Shown here piece after piece: positions 8,432 to 16,496 of a stretch of 64,000 bases of DNA. How positions within the stretch are numbered: position 1 is the first letter of the stretch; the number at the start of each line of letters is the position of its first letter. Location of the stretch: NCBI RefSeq assembly GCF_019219825.1, contig NZ_JAHUXH010000004.1, positions 310,001 to 374,000 of the forward strand. Reading direction: 5' to 3'. Made by a program: the position numbers and the translations under genes. The stretch comes from Streptomyces sp. TRM70350. Its GTDB lineage: Bacteria > Actinomycetota > Actinomycetes > Streptomycetales > Streptomycetaceae. The notes beneath the pieces were generated by a model. It was not told where the DNA came from. It saw only the letters and a list, made by a program, of their open reading frames with translations, and searched no databases.

Positions 8432-10525
8432 CTACCGCCGCACCGCATGCCGACCCCCGCCCCTGCGCCGACCGCCGCGCGTGCGTCGGGTCGCAGGCAT
8501 CAGCAGGCCGCCCAGCAGGCCGAGGCTCAGTACATACGGCCACCAGCCCAAGCCGGAGCCCTCGGCGGTACGCGCGCTGCGCGTGCCGACCGCCGCCGCG
8601 CTGGACGGCGGAGACGGGGAGGCCGACGGGCTCTCGGTGGTGGCGGTGAGGGTGACGTCGTTGCCGTCGCCGGCGCGGTAACTGATGCGGTAGACGGTGT
8701 CGGCCGGCTTCACCTTCGTACCCTCACGCAGACCGGAGAACGCGCCCGTCGTCTCGCCGCGTCCCGCGTTGTCCAGAATCGTGATCTCGCGAGCCGGGGA
8801 GGTGCCCGCCGCCGCGAGGTCCACGGCCCCGGCCAGGCGAACAGGGCCGCCGGTCACCCTCAACGGCTTCGCCTGGACCACCAGGCGGCCCTTCGCGCGC
8901 TGCGTGTAGCCCCCGGTCACCGTCAGGCCGCCCGCCACCACACCGTCGTTCGTCACCGCGCCCCGCACGGTGCCCTTGCCGGTGAGGGTGGTCGCCACGC
9001 GCAGGCCGGACGTGCCCGTGTCCAGTCGGGCGTCCGTCGACGTGAGCCGAATCGCCTTGCTGTGCCGGAGAGTCGCCCCGGACTTCAGCGCCAGCGTGCC
9101 CTTGTCGACCGTAGTGGTCCCGGTGTACGTCACCCCGCTCCCGGCCAGGGTCGTCGTGGCCGCGCCCGACTGCACGAACGCCCCGGAGCCGCTGACCCGG
9201 GACAGCGAGATGGGCGTCGAAGCGTTCTGCACCACGAGCGTGCCGTCGTTCACGACCCGGCACAGGCCGCCGTCCATCCACAGCGAGCCGTCGCCCTGCC
9301 CCGACCCCAGCCGCAGCACCGCGCCCTTCTCCACGGTGGTCGACCCGTCGTAGTACTGCCGCGCCGCGAAGGTCACGTCGTTCCCGCGCGTCCCCGCGAT
9401 GACGACGTCCCCGGCGCCGGGCGCGGCCAGCGTGTCGTGGAACCGGCCGCCGCCGATCGGGGCGCCCAGCGTCACCGGGCCGTTGTAGTCGAAGGTGAGC
9501 CGGGAGCGGGAGCGGGCGGCGAGCAGGTTGATGTAGACGGTCTCCGCGGTCCCCGGCATGAAGATCCTGCTCGTCGTGCCGTCGCCCCACTGGACGTTCG
9601 CGCCCTTGATGTTGGTGCCCCGCTTGTTGACGTTCTTGCGTGCGGGCGTCCAGTTCAGCGCGGGGTCGCTGAGCGAGGGGTCGGTGTCGCCGCCCTGGTC
9701 CGACCAGCTGTACTGGCCGGTGAGGACGACCTTGCTCCCCGGCCGGGACTGGACGTTGATGTCGCTGCCGTACTCGCGCTGGTAGAAGTCCATCCCCATG
9801 GTGACCGTCCGGCCCAGCGGGGTGTCCACGGTCCAGGTGCCCTGGTTCAGCACCTTGCGGACGTTCGGGAGTGAGGTCGCGTACTCGGGTCGCCCGGCAT
9901 TCGTCTGCGTACCGTTGTCGATGACGCCGGAGAAGGGGTGGGTGCCCGACAGGTCCCAGGTGCCCCAGAGGAACCTCGGCTGGCTGACCAGGCCGGAGCC
10001 GCTGATGGTGCCCAGGTTGTAGGCGCTCTTCAGGGACAGCCGGAGGGTGCCGTCGACCCGGATGTTGTCCTGGTTGAGCCGGAACGCGGGCGTGCCGTAC
10101 GGGAAGTGGCCGATCAGCCCCGTCGTACCGCCGTTGCCGTACTGGAGCGTGGCGCCACGCTCGACGGTGACCGCGGGCGGGTCGGGGTTGGTCACCGTGA
10201 CGTACGGGTGGTTGCCGCCGAGGACGCTCACCTTCTGCCGCTGCCGGGACTTCGGCAGCGTGAAGTCGCTGTCCCTGGTGAGGATCAGCGTCCCGCTGCC
10301 GCGCACGGTCAGCGTGCCCTCGCCGCGGAAGACGCCGTCGTACGTCGTGGTCCCGGACGGGACGGTGACGACCGTGTCGCCGGTGAGGGTCACGTCGCGG
10401 TCGGCGAGCACGTCCGCGGTGACGTCCCGCGGACCGGCGGCTGTCGCTGGGGGAGCGGTGACGAGGGCGGCGATCGCCGCGAGGGCGCCTGCGGCCGCTG
10501 CTGTTCTGTGGGTTTGGCTGCGCAC
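8432..10525 (-). CDS. Secreted beta-strand-repeat (autotransporter-associated repeat) protein with C-terminal membrane tail
   Basis: A 697-residue protein with a Sec signal peptide (about 1-30, ending ATAAG). The long body is made of Gly/Thr/Val strands with repeated phrases such as 'GTLTVRGSGTLIL' and 'GTTTVDKGTLALKSGATL', the pattern of autotransporter-associated beta-strand repeats, which usually form a right-handed beta-helix. The C-terminus has a Ser/Pro-rich spacer, a hydrophobic segment (WWPYVLSLGLLGGLL) and an Arg/Gly-rich tail, consistent with membrane retention or sorting. The GTG at 10525 starts the signal peptide but has no clear ribosome site. The ATG two bases away is in another frame. 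No catalytic residues can be named. It is divergent from a GH43 gene, so a role in polysaccharide binding or cleavage is possible. Confidence 0.75.
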   Translation of the reverse strand: MRSQTHRTAAAAGALAAIAALVTAPPATAAGPRDVTADVLADRDVTLTGDTVVTVPSGTTTYDGVFRGEGTLTVRGSGTLILTRDSDFTLPKSRQRQKVSVLGGNHPYVTVTNPDPPAVTVERGATLQYGNGGTTGLIGHFPYGTPAFRLNQDNIRVDGTLRLSLKSAYNLGTISGSGLVSQPRFLWGTWDLSGTHPFSGVIDNGTQTNAGRPEYATSLPNVRKVLNQGTWTVDTPLGRTVTMGMDFYQREYGSDINVQSRPGSKVVLTGQYSWSDQGGDTDPSLSDPALNWTPARKNVNKRGTNIKGANVQWGDGTTSRIFMPGTAETVYINLLAARSRSRLTFDYNGPVTLGAPIGGGRFHDTLAAPGAGDVVIAGTRGNDVTFAARQYYDGSTTVEKGAVLRLGSGQGDGSLWMDGGLCRVVNDGTLVVQNASTPISLSRVSGSGAFVQSGAATTTLAGSGVTYTGTTTVDKGTLALKSGATLRHSKAIRLTSTDARLDTGTSGLRVATTLTGKGTVRGAVTNDGVVAGGLTVTGGYTQRAKGRLVVQAKPLRVTGGPVRLAGAVDLAAAGTSPAREITILDNAGRGETTGAFSGLREGTKVKPADTVYRISYRAGDGNDVTLTATTESPSASPSPPSSAAAVGTRSARTAEGSGLGWWPYVLSLGLLGGLLMPATRRTRGGRRRGGGRHAVRR

Positions 10526-10697
10526 ATGGGGGGAGACGGCCGGGACGCGGGCCGATAACAGAAAATCGCCGCCGTACTTTGGCCCGTCGAACCCGTTGAC
10601 CTCCTCCTGACACACCTTTACCTTTTCGGCGTTCGGAATGACAGATGTTGTACGAAATGTCGAACCGACTCCGTCGAGCACACGAGAGGCAGTCCGC

Positions 10698-11774
10698 ATG
10701 AGCCGCGCCGACGACCTGCCCACCCCCAACCGCCGACTCGTACTGAAGGGCGCCGCCCTCGCGGCGGGCGCCCTGGCCGCCGCCCCCGCCGCCACCGCGG
10801 CGGCAGCCCCTCCGAAGGCGGCCGGGCCGTACGTGAACCCGCTCGTCCTCAACCGCGCCGACCCGCACATCACCCGTCACGCGGACGGCTACTACTACTT
10901 CACCGCCACCGCCCCCGAGTACGACCGCATCATCCTGCGTCGCTCGCGCACCCTGAACGGCCTCGCGACCGCCGCCGAGTCCGTCATCTGGCGCGCTCAC
11001 CCGACCGGCGACATGGGCGCCCACATCTGGGCACCGGAAATGCACCGGATCCGCGGCAAGTGGTACATCTACTTCGCCGCCGCCCCCGCCGAGGACGTGT
11101 GGCGGATCCGCATGTGGGTCCTGGAGAACTCCAGCCCCAACCCCTTCAGGGGAACCTGGGTGGAGAAGGGCCAGATCAAGACGGCCTGGGAGACCTTCTC
11201 CCTCGACGCCACCACCTTCACCCACCGCGGCACCCGCTACCTCGCCTGGGCCCAGCACGAGCCCGGCATGGACAACAACACCGCCCTGTGGCTGTCGAAG
11301 ATGGCCAACCCGTGGACCCTGACCGGCCCTCAGGTGAGGCTTTCCACCCCCGAGTACGACTGGGAGTGCATCGGCTTCAAGGTGAACGAGGGGCCGTACG
11401 TCCTCAAGCGCAACGGCCGCATCTTCATGACCTACTCGGCCAGCGCCACCGACCACAACTACTGCGTCGGCCTGCTCACCGCCCCCGCGAAGGCGGACCT
11501 GATGAACCCCGGCAACTGGTCCAAGTCCCCGACGCCGGTCTTCACCAGCAACGACACCACCCAGCAGTACGGCCCCGGCCACAACTGCTTCACGGTCGCC
11601 GAGGACGGCCGCACCGACGTCCTCGTCTACCACGCCCGCCAGTACAAGGAGATCAACGGCGACCCGCTCAACGACCCCAACCGCCACACCCGCGTGCAGA
11701 CCCTCGGCTGGAAGCCGGACGGCACCCCGGACTTCGGCGTCCCCGTCGCCGACACCGCACCGCGGGGAGCGTGA
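10698..11774 (+). CDS. Tat-exported GH43 glycosidase (alpha-L-arabinofuranosidase-like)
   Basis: A 358-residue enzyme with a Tat-like signal (NRRLVLKG then an Ala-rich stretch) and a single five-bladed propeller domain of glycoside hydrolase family 43. 'NRADPHITRHADGYYYFTAT' near the mature N-terminus carries the catalytic Asp, and 'IWAPEMHRI' and the later 'NEGPYVLKRNG' hold the other conserved acids. The 'AEDVWRIRMWVLE' and 'TWETFSLDATTF'-like segments resemble subfamily 26 exo-1,5-arabinofuranosidases of Streptomyces, though subfamily is assigned from memory. The ATG at 10698 is preceded by GAGAGG; the earlier in-frame ATG at 10638 would place the Tat motif too far in. It ends one base before the next GH43 gene, so they are translationally coupled. 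Confidence 0.85.
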   Translation: MSRADDLPTPNRRLVLKGAALAAGALAAAPAATAAAAPPKAAGPYVNPLVLNRADPHITRHADGYYYFTATAPEYDRIILRRSRTLNGLATAAESVIWRAHPTGDMGAHIWAPEMHRIRGKWYIYFAAAPAEDVWRIRMWVLENSSPNPFRGTWVEKGQIKTAWETFSLDATTFTHRGTRYLAWAQHEPGMDNNTALWLSKMANPWTLTGPQVRLSTPEYDWECIGFKVNEGPYVLKRNGRIFMTYSASATDHNYCVGLLTAPAKADLMNPGNWSKSPTPVFTSNDTTQQYGPGHNCFTVAEDGRTDVLVYHARQYKEINGDPLNDPNRHTRVQTLGWKPDGTPDFGVPVADTAPRGA

Positions 11775-11775
11775 G

Positions 11776-13188
11776 ATGAGACGCGCGTACGCGATCCTCC
11801 TCGCCCTGTGCTGCGCCCTCGCCGGTGCCCTGGTCACCGCCGCCCCGGCGAGCGCCGCGCCCCGGACGATCACCAACGGCACGCAGTTCACCGACACGTC
11901 GGGCGACCCCGTGCACGCCCACGGCGGCGGAATCATCAAGGTCGGCGCCTACTACTACTGGTTCGGCGAGCACCGCAACGCCGACAACACCTTCCGGTAC
12001 GTGGACGCCTACCGCTCCACCGACCTGAAGAACTGGGAGTTCAGGAACCACGTCCTGACCCAGTCCACCGACCCGGAACTGGCCGTCGCCAACATCGAGC
12101 GGCCGAAGGTCATGTACAACGCGTCCACCGGCAAGTTCGTGATGTGGATGCACAAGGAGAACGGCTCCGACTACAGCGAGGCCCGCGCGGCCGTCGCCGT
12201 CTCGGACACCGTCGACGGCGACTACACCTGGCAGGGCAGCTTCCGCCCGCTCGGCCAGCACATGTCCCGGGACATCACGGTCTTCGTCGACACCGACGGA
12301 ACCGGCTACATGGTCTCCGCCGCCCGCGAGAACTACGACCTGCACATCTACCGCCTGACCAGCGACTACACGGGCGTCGCCGCCCTGGTCGCCGACCCCT
12401 GGCACGGCGGCCACCGCGAGGCCCCGGCGCTGTTCAAGCGGAACGGCGTCTACTTCATGCTCACCTCGGGCGCCACCGGCTGGAGCCCCAACCAGCAGCA
12501 GTACGCCACCGCCACCAGCATCACCGGCCCCTGGACCGCGATGACCAACGTCGGCGACTCGACGGCATACGGCTCGCAGACCACGTACGTGCTGCCCGTG
12601 CAGGGCACGTCGGGCACCGCGTACCTCTACCTGGGCGACCGCTGGGGCAACTCCTTCGGCGGCACCGTCAACGACTCCCGCTACGTCTGGCTGCCGCTGG
12701 CCTTCCCCACCTCGCGATCGATGGCGATGTCCTGGTCGCCGGAGGTCACCATCGACGCGGCGGCGGGCACAGCAAGCGGTACCAGCGCCACGTACCAGAC
12801 GCTGATCGCCCGGCACAGCGCCAAGTGCGCCGACGTGCCGAACCAGTCCCTGTGGCAGGGCGTGGCCCTCACCCAGTACACCTGCAACGGCGGCAACAAC
12901 CAGAAGTTCTGGTTCAAGTCCGTCGGCAGCGGCTACTACCAGCTGATGGTGCGCAACAGCAGCCTCTGCCTCACCGAGAACGCGGCCAACGTCACCCAGG
13001 AGAACTGCAACACGGCCGCCACCAGCCAGCAGTGGAGCGTGACCGCTTCCGGCAGCTACTGGCTGATCAGAGCCCGCACCACCGGCGAGTGCCTGGACGT
13101 GAACGGCGGCTCCACCGCCAACTCCGCGGCACTCATCACGTACACCTGCAACGGAGGGACCAACCAGCAGTGGACGCGCGGGAGCTGA
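11776..13188 (+). CDS. Secreted GH43_24 exo-beta-1,3-galactanase-like enzyme with ricin-type lectin domain
   Basis: A 470-residue secreted enzyme: Sec signal (1 to about 28), a GH43 propeller (about 30-330) and a C-terminal ricin-B/CBM13 domain (about 340-470) with QxW-type repeats such as 'NNQKFWF' and 'TNQQWT'. The catalytic domain begins 'HAHGGGIIKVGAYYYWFGEH' as in exo-beta-1,3-galactanases. These lack the usual GH43 catalytic base Asp and use Glu/Glu/Gln; the matching segments IERPKV, REAPAL and SQTTYV are all visible. Such enzymes release galactose or beta-1,6-galactooligosaccharides from the beta-1,3-galactan backbone of arabinogalactan-proteins. GGGGAG precedes the ATG, which lies one base after the stop of the upstream GH43 gene. 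Confidence 0.9.
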   Translation: MRRAYAILLALCCALAGALVTAAPASAAPRTITNGTQFTDTSGDPVHAHGGGIIKVGAYYYWFGEHRNADNTFRYVDAYRSTDLKNWEFRNHVLTQSTDPELAVANIERPKVMYNASTGKFVMWMHKENGSDYSEARAAVAVSDTVDGDYTWQGSFRPLGQHMSRDITVFVDTDGTGYMVSAARENYDLHIYRLTSDYTGVAALVADPWHGGHREAPALFKRNGVYFMLTSGATGWSPNQQQYATATSITGPWTAMTNVGDSTAYGSQTTYVLPVQGTSGTAYLYLGDRWGNSFGGTVNDSRYVWLPLAFPTSRSMAMSWSPEVTIDAAAGTASGTSATYQTLIARHSAKCADVPNQSLWQGVALTQYTCNGGNNQKFWFKSVGSGYYQLMVRNSSLCLTENAANVTQENCNTAATSQQWSVTASGSYWLIRARTTGECLDVNGGSTANSAALITYTCNGGTNQQWTRGS

Positions 13189-13221
13189 CCACCCCGGCTG
13201 AGTGAAATCCGCCCGGGGTCT

Positions 13222-13235
13222 AGAAAGCGCTTGCT
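13222..13235. promoter_or_regulatory. Candidate LacI/CcpA-type operator
   Basis: AGAAAGCGCTTGCT contains the perfect core AAGCGCTT and matches on both sides except for one base pair. This is the plan of LacI-family sugar-responsive operators. It sits 22 bases before the CE12 esterase start, in a gap that also holds a CCCCGG/CCGGGG arm pair (13192-13218), so the esterase probably has its own regulated promoter. Confidence 0.5.
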
Positions 13236-13257
13236 GAGCACGGTACGGTCCACCGCC

Positions 13258-14310
13258 ATGAGACGCTCACGACGCTTCACCGTCGCCGTGCTGGCGGCGG
13301 CGACCCTGGGCACCACCCTGTCGGCCCCTCCCGCGCTCGCCGCCGGCGGCCGCCCGGCCCTGGGCATCGACCACTGCACCGACACCGCCTGCCACTTCGA
13401 CGTCCCACCCGGCACGTACGACGTGAGGGTCGTCCTCGGCGGCGACTCGGCGTCGAGCACGGGCATCACGGGCGAGACCCGGCGCTCCCTGCTCCCCGCG
13501 ACGGCCGTCGCGCCCGGCGAGCGCGTCACCCGCGCCTTCACGGTGGACGTCCGCACCCCCGAGGGCGAACCGACGGGCGCGGACGGGACGCCCGGCCTCG
13601 ACCTCGTGCTCGGCGGCGCGGCGCCCGCGCTCGCCGACATCCGCGTCACCCCCGCCCGGCACGCCCGGCAGATCCTCCTCGTCGGCGACTCCACGGTCTG
13701 CGACCAGCCCGGCGACCCGTACTCCGGCTGGGGCCAGCAGCTGCCGCGGTACCTGCGCAAGGGCCTGTCCGTCGCCAACCACGCCGACTCCGGCGAAAGC
13801 ACGGTCTCCTACCTCCGGGACGCCCGCCTGTGGGCCACCGTCCAGCAGCGCATCCGCCCCGGCGACCTGGTCCTGGTCCAGCTCGCGCACAACGACAAGA
13901 CGACCGACGAGGCGACCTACCGGGCGAACCTCGAAGCGCTCGTCGCGGGCATCCGCGCGGAGGGCGGCCGTCCGGTCCTCGTCACGCCCATCGTGCGGCG
14001 CTGGTTCAACGCCGACGGCACCCTGAACAACGGCACCGCCCTCCTCGTCAACGGCCTGGGCGTCGACCACCCGGCGGTCATCCGCTCGGTCGCCGCCGCG
14101 CACGGTGTCCCGCTGATCGACCTCACCGCGAAGACCAAGGCGCTGGTGGAGTCGCTGGGCGTGGAGGCGTCCAAGGCGCTGTACCTGTACAACGAGAAAC
14201 GGGACAACACGCACACATCCGAACACGGGGCGACCGTCTACGCGGGTCTCGTCCGTGAGGAACTGGTCGCCCAGGGGCTGGTGCCCAAGGGCAAGGTGCG
14301 GGTGGGATGA
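13258..14310 (+). CDS. Secreted rhamnogalacturonan acetylesterase-like SGNH hydrolase (CE12)
   Basis: A 350-residue secreted esterase. After a Sec signal peptide (about 1-27) there is a short beta-rich N-terminal region, then the SGNH domain: block I 'LLVGDSTVCD' with the catalytic Ser, block II Gly in 'NHADSGESTVSYL', block III Asn in 'QLAHND', and the Asp/His pair in 'DNTHTSEHGA'. The DNTHT-x-x-H ending is characteristic of the rhamnogalacturonan acetylesterase family, which removes acetyl groups from pectin backbones. The ATG at 13258 starts the signal peptide. It is preceded by a LacI-type operator and followed by a strong hairpin at 14314-14349, so it may form its own transcription unit next to the two GH43 genes. 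Confidence 0.88.
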   Translation: MRRSRRFTVAVLAAATLGTTLSAPPALAAGGRPALGIDHCTDTACHFDVPPGTYDVRVVLGGDSASSTGITGETRRSLLPATAVAPGERVTRAFTVDVRTPEGEPTGADGTPGLDLVLGGAAPALADIRVTPARHARQILLVGDSTVCDQPGDPYSGWGQQLPRYLRKGLSVANHADSGESTVSYLRDARLWATVQQRIRPGDLVLVQLAHNDKTTDEATYRANLEALVAGIRAEGGRPVLVTPIVRRWFNADGTLNNGTALLVNGLGVDHPAVIRSVAAAHGVPLIDLTAKTKALVESLGVEASKALYLYNEKRDNTHTSEHGATVYAGLVREELVAQGLVPKGKVRVG

Positions 14311-14313
14311 ACT

Positions 14314-14349
14314 CCTGGGGCGCCCCGACCGGAACCGGGGCGCCCCAGG
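14314..14349 (+). terminator. Strong stem-loop terminator after the CE12 gene
   Basis: Arms CCTGGGGCGCCCCG and CGGGGCGCCCCAGG pair perfectly over 14 bases around an 8-base loop. It begins 3 bases after the CE12 stop. There is no U-run, as is usual for Streptomyces hairpin terminators. Its presence supports starting the DUF2264 gene at 14403 rather than at the in-frame ATG at 14307. Confidence 0.75.
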
Positions 14350-14402
14350 CCCAGCTGGAACCACGCCCAGCCGCGAAGGGCACAGCCGGAAGGAAGCCGC
14401 TG

Positions 14403-16106
14403 ATGGAACTGCCCCCCGACGACCGCGCCCTCAGCCCGCGCACCGGCTGCATCCGCGCCCACTGGGAGTCCGCCGCCGACGCCCTGCTCGCCGCCGTGGA
14501 GCCGTACGCCACCGAGGACTTCGCCCTCTACCACCTGCCCGGCGACCGCACCAGCTGGTCCGGCCGCCTCTCGGACGGCCTGGAGGGCTACGCCCGTACG
14601 CTGCTGCTGGCGGCCTTCCGCCGGGACGAGACCGCGCTCGAACGCTACGCCGCCGGACTCGCGGCCGGCACCGCGGGCGTCTGGCCCCGCATCGAGGACC
14701 GCGGCCAGCCCCTCGTCGAGGCCGCCTCGATCGCCCTCGCCCTGCGCCTGACCCGCGAGCAGGTGTGGGACCGGCTGGACGACGCCGTACGGCAGCGCAC
14801 GGCCCACTGGCTCGCCGACGCCCTCACCGCCGAACCCTGGCCGTGCAACTGGGAGTTGTTCCCGGTGACCGTCGGCGGTTTCCTGGCCGAGATCGGCCAC
14901 GAGACCGAGGCGTCCCGGGCGGCGGTCGAGCGTGGGCTGGAGCGCATCGAGAAGTGGTACCTGGGGGACGGCTGGTACACCGACGGCGACGGGCGGAAGT
15001 TCGACTACTACAACGGCTGGGCGATGCACCTCTACCCCGTGCTGCACGCCTGGCTGGGGCAGGACGAACGGCTGCTGGAGCGCTACGGCGCCCGGCTCTC
15101 CCGCCATCTCGCCGACTACGCCCGCCTGTTCGGCGCCGACGGCGCCCCGATGCTCCAGGGCCGCTCGCTGACCTACCGCTTCGCCACGACCGCCCCGCTG
15201 TGGCTGGGCGCGCTGACCGGGCACACGCCGCTGGCGCCGGGGGAGACACGCCGGCTGGCCTCCGGGGCACTGCGGTACTTCCTCCAGCGGGGCGCGGTGG
15301 ACGAACGGGGACTGCTGACGCTGGGCTGGCACGGACCGAACGAGGCGCTGCTGCAAGGCTATTCGGGCCCCGCCTCGCCCTACTGGGCGAGCAAGGGCTT
15401 CCTCGGCCTGCTCCTGCCGCCGGACCACGAGGTGTGGACGGCGACCGAGGAACCGGGCCCGGCGGAGCGCGCGGACGCGGTCACGCCGGTCGGCCCGCCC
15501 AACTGGCTGCTGCAGTCGACGCGTTCGGACGGCGTGGTCCGGCTGCACAACCACGGCAGTGAGGACGTGCGCTACGACCCGTACTACACGCGCCTGGCCT
15601 ACTCGACCGTGACGGAGCCCTCGGCGTCGTACGACAACAGCGTGATCGTCGGGGGCGACGCGAGCCGGACGGGGATCGTGCCGCTGGGGGCGGGGGAGGG
15701 CTGGGCGGCCTCCCGGCACACGGTCGGGGACGGGGTGCGGGTGACCAGCGTGGTGCTCGCGCACGGGGCCAGCGAGGTGCGGGCGCATCTGGTGACCGGT
15801 GCCGCGCCCGGCACGCCGGTGCGGGTCACCGGGTGGGCGGCGGGGGACGGCGTGCGCGCCGAGCTGCTGCCCGTGCTCGGGCTCACCGGTTCCCTCACGG
15901 GCGTCACGGGCGACGGCGGCGGCACCCTCTTCGTCGCCCTGGCCCGGCTCACCGGCGAACCGGATCCCGTGCCGCTGGAGGAGGCGGTGCGGGTGCGGGG
16001 CGCCGGGGCGGCACAGTTCTCGGTCCGGTTCAGCCGAGGGCCCGAGCTGCGGGTACGGATGGACGGCTTCGGGGTGGACGTGGTCCCGCAGACGCCACAA
16101 GCCTGA
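14403..16106 (+). CDS. DUF2264 family protein (possible beta-glucuronidase-like glycosidase)
   Basis: A 567-residue protein of the DUF2264 family, whose members begin with a phrase like 'LPPDDRALSPRTGCIRAHWE', visible here at the start. The N-terminal two thirds are helical with 'NWELFPVTVGGFLAEIG' and 'DGDGRKFDYYNGWAMHLYPVLH', as in alpha/alpha-barrel sugar enzymes; the rest is beta-rich. I recall that some DUF2264 proteins are now grouped with GH154 beta-glucuronidases acting on arabinogalactan; this should be treated as a lead. No signal peptide, so it probably acts inside the cell on imported oligosaccharides. The ATG at 14403 has GGAAGGAAG just upstream and begins the conserved family sequence; the ATG at 14307 overlaps the previous stop but would translate through the terminator hairpin. 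Confidence 0.8.
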   Translation: MELPPDDRALSPRTGCIRAHWESAADALLAAVEPYATEDFALYHLPGDRTSWSGRLSDGLEGYARTLLLAAFRRDETALERYAAGLAAGTAGVWPRIEDRGQPLVEAASIALALRLTREQVWDRLDDAVRQRTAHWLADALTAEPWPCNWELFPVTVGGFLAEIGHETEASRAAVERGLERIEKWYLGDGWYTDGDGRKFDYYNGWAMHLYPVLHAWLGQDERLLERYGARLSRHLADYARLFGADGAPMLQGRSLTYRFATTAPLWLGALTGHTPLAPGETRRLASGALRYFLQRGAVDERGLLTLGWHGPNEALLQGYSGPASPYWASKGFLGLLLPPDHEVWTATEEPGPAERADAVTPVGPPNWLLQSTRSDGVVRLHNHGSEDVRYDPYYTRLAYSTVTEPSASYDNSVIVGGDASRTGIVPLGAGEGWAASRHTVGDGVRVTSVVLAHGASEVRAHLVTGAAPGTPVRVTGWAAGDGVRAELLPVLGLTGSLTGVTGDGGGTLFVALARLTGEPDPVPLEEAVRVRGAGAAQFSVRFSRGPELRVRMDGFGVDVVPQTPQA

Positions 16107-16186
16107 GTCGCGCGACCGCCCGCCGGCGCACACCCCGCTCGGCTGAGTGCGCCAAGGTGCGCGAGACACGCCGTGACTACGCACGG

Positions 16187-16213
16187 TTGTCACGAATCTC
16201 CGTTGGGTAGCGA
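16187..16213 (+). promoter_or_regulatory. Possible promoter of a small transcription unit
   Basis: TTGTCA at 16187-16192 and TAGCGA at 16208-16213 are spaced by 15 bases, shorter than ideal. They stand about 40 bases upstream of a short reading frame with a strong ribosome site. It is a weak prediction that gains some support from the complete small unit it would form with the terminator at 16375-16406. Confidence 0.25.
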
Positions 16214-16253
16214 CCTGTTGAGCATGGGCCGCCACACCGGGGAGGCAGCACGG

Positions 16254-16358
16254 ATGACCGTGAAGGGTGTGGATGCCACCGTCCGTCGGCCCAGCGACCC
16301 GTGGACGGTCACTGCCCCGGGTCGCCACTCGGGAGCGCCGCACATACGCGTGCGCTGA
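16254..16358 (+). CDS. Possible 34-residue small protein
   Basis: A short frame beginning MTVKGVDATVRR, with GGGGAGG 8 bases before its ATG, a possible promoter upstream and a hairpin 17 bases after its stop. It lies alone in the 390-base gap between the DUF2264 gene and the GH65 gene. It has no recognisable domain, and the protein is basic and hydrophilic. It could be a real small gene, the 5' remnant of a deleted gene, or chance. No other gene is supported in this gap. Confidence 0.3.
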   Translation: MTVKGVDATVRRPSDPWTVTAPGRHSGAPHIRVR

Positions 16359-16374
16359 AGCTCCCGCTGCGGTC

Positions 16375-16406
16375 ATCGGCGCGCCGGCCTGCCCCCGTGC
16401 GCCGAT
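16375..16406 (+). terminator. Hairpin after the small frame, upstream of the GH65 gene
   Basis: ATCGGCGC and GCGCCGAT form a perfect 8-base stem around a 16-base loop that is itself GC-rich. It lies between the small frame and the GH65 gene and may end transcription from upstream. Moderate support only. Confidence 0.45.
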
Positions 16407-16496
16407 AGGCATGCCGGTCGCGCGCTCCACGGCTCCACGTGCCTGAGCCGGGCCGGCGCCCTGCCCTTCACTCACCGATCACAGTGGAGATCCTCG

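Noticed and set aside
14307..14402. Start of the DUF2264 gene at 14307, overlapping the CE12 stop
   Set aside because: It would translate through a perfect 14-base terminator hairpin; ATG 14403 has a strong ribosome site and begins the conserved family sequence.
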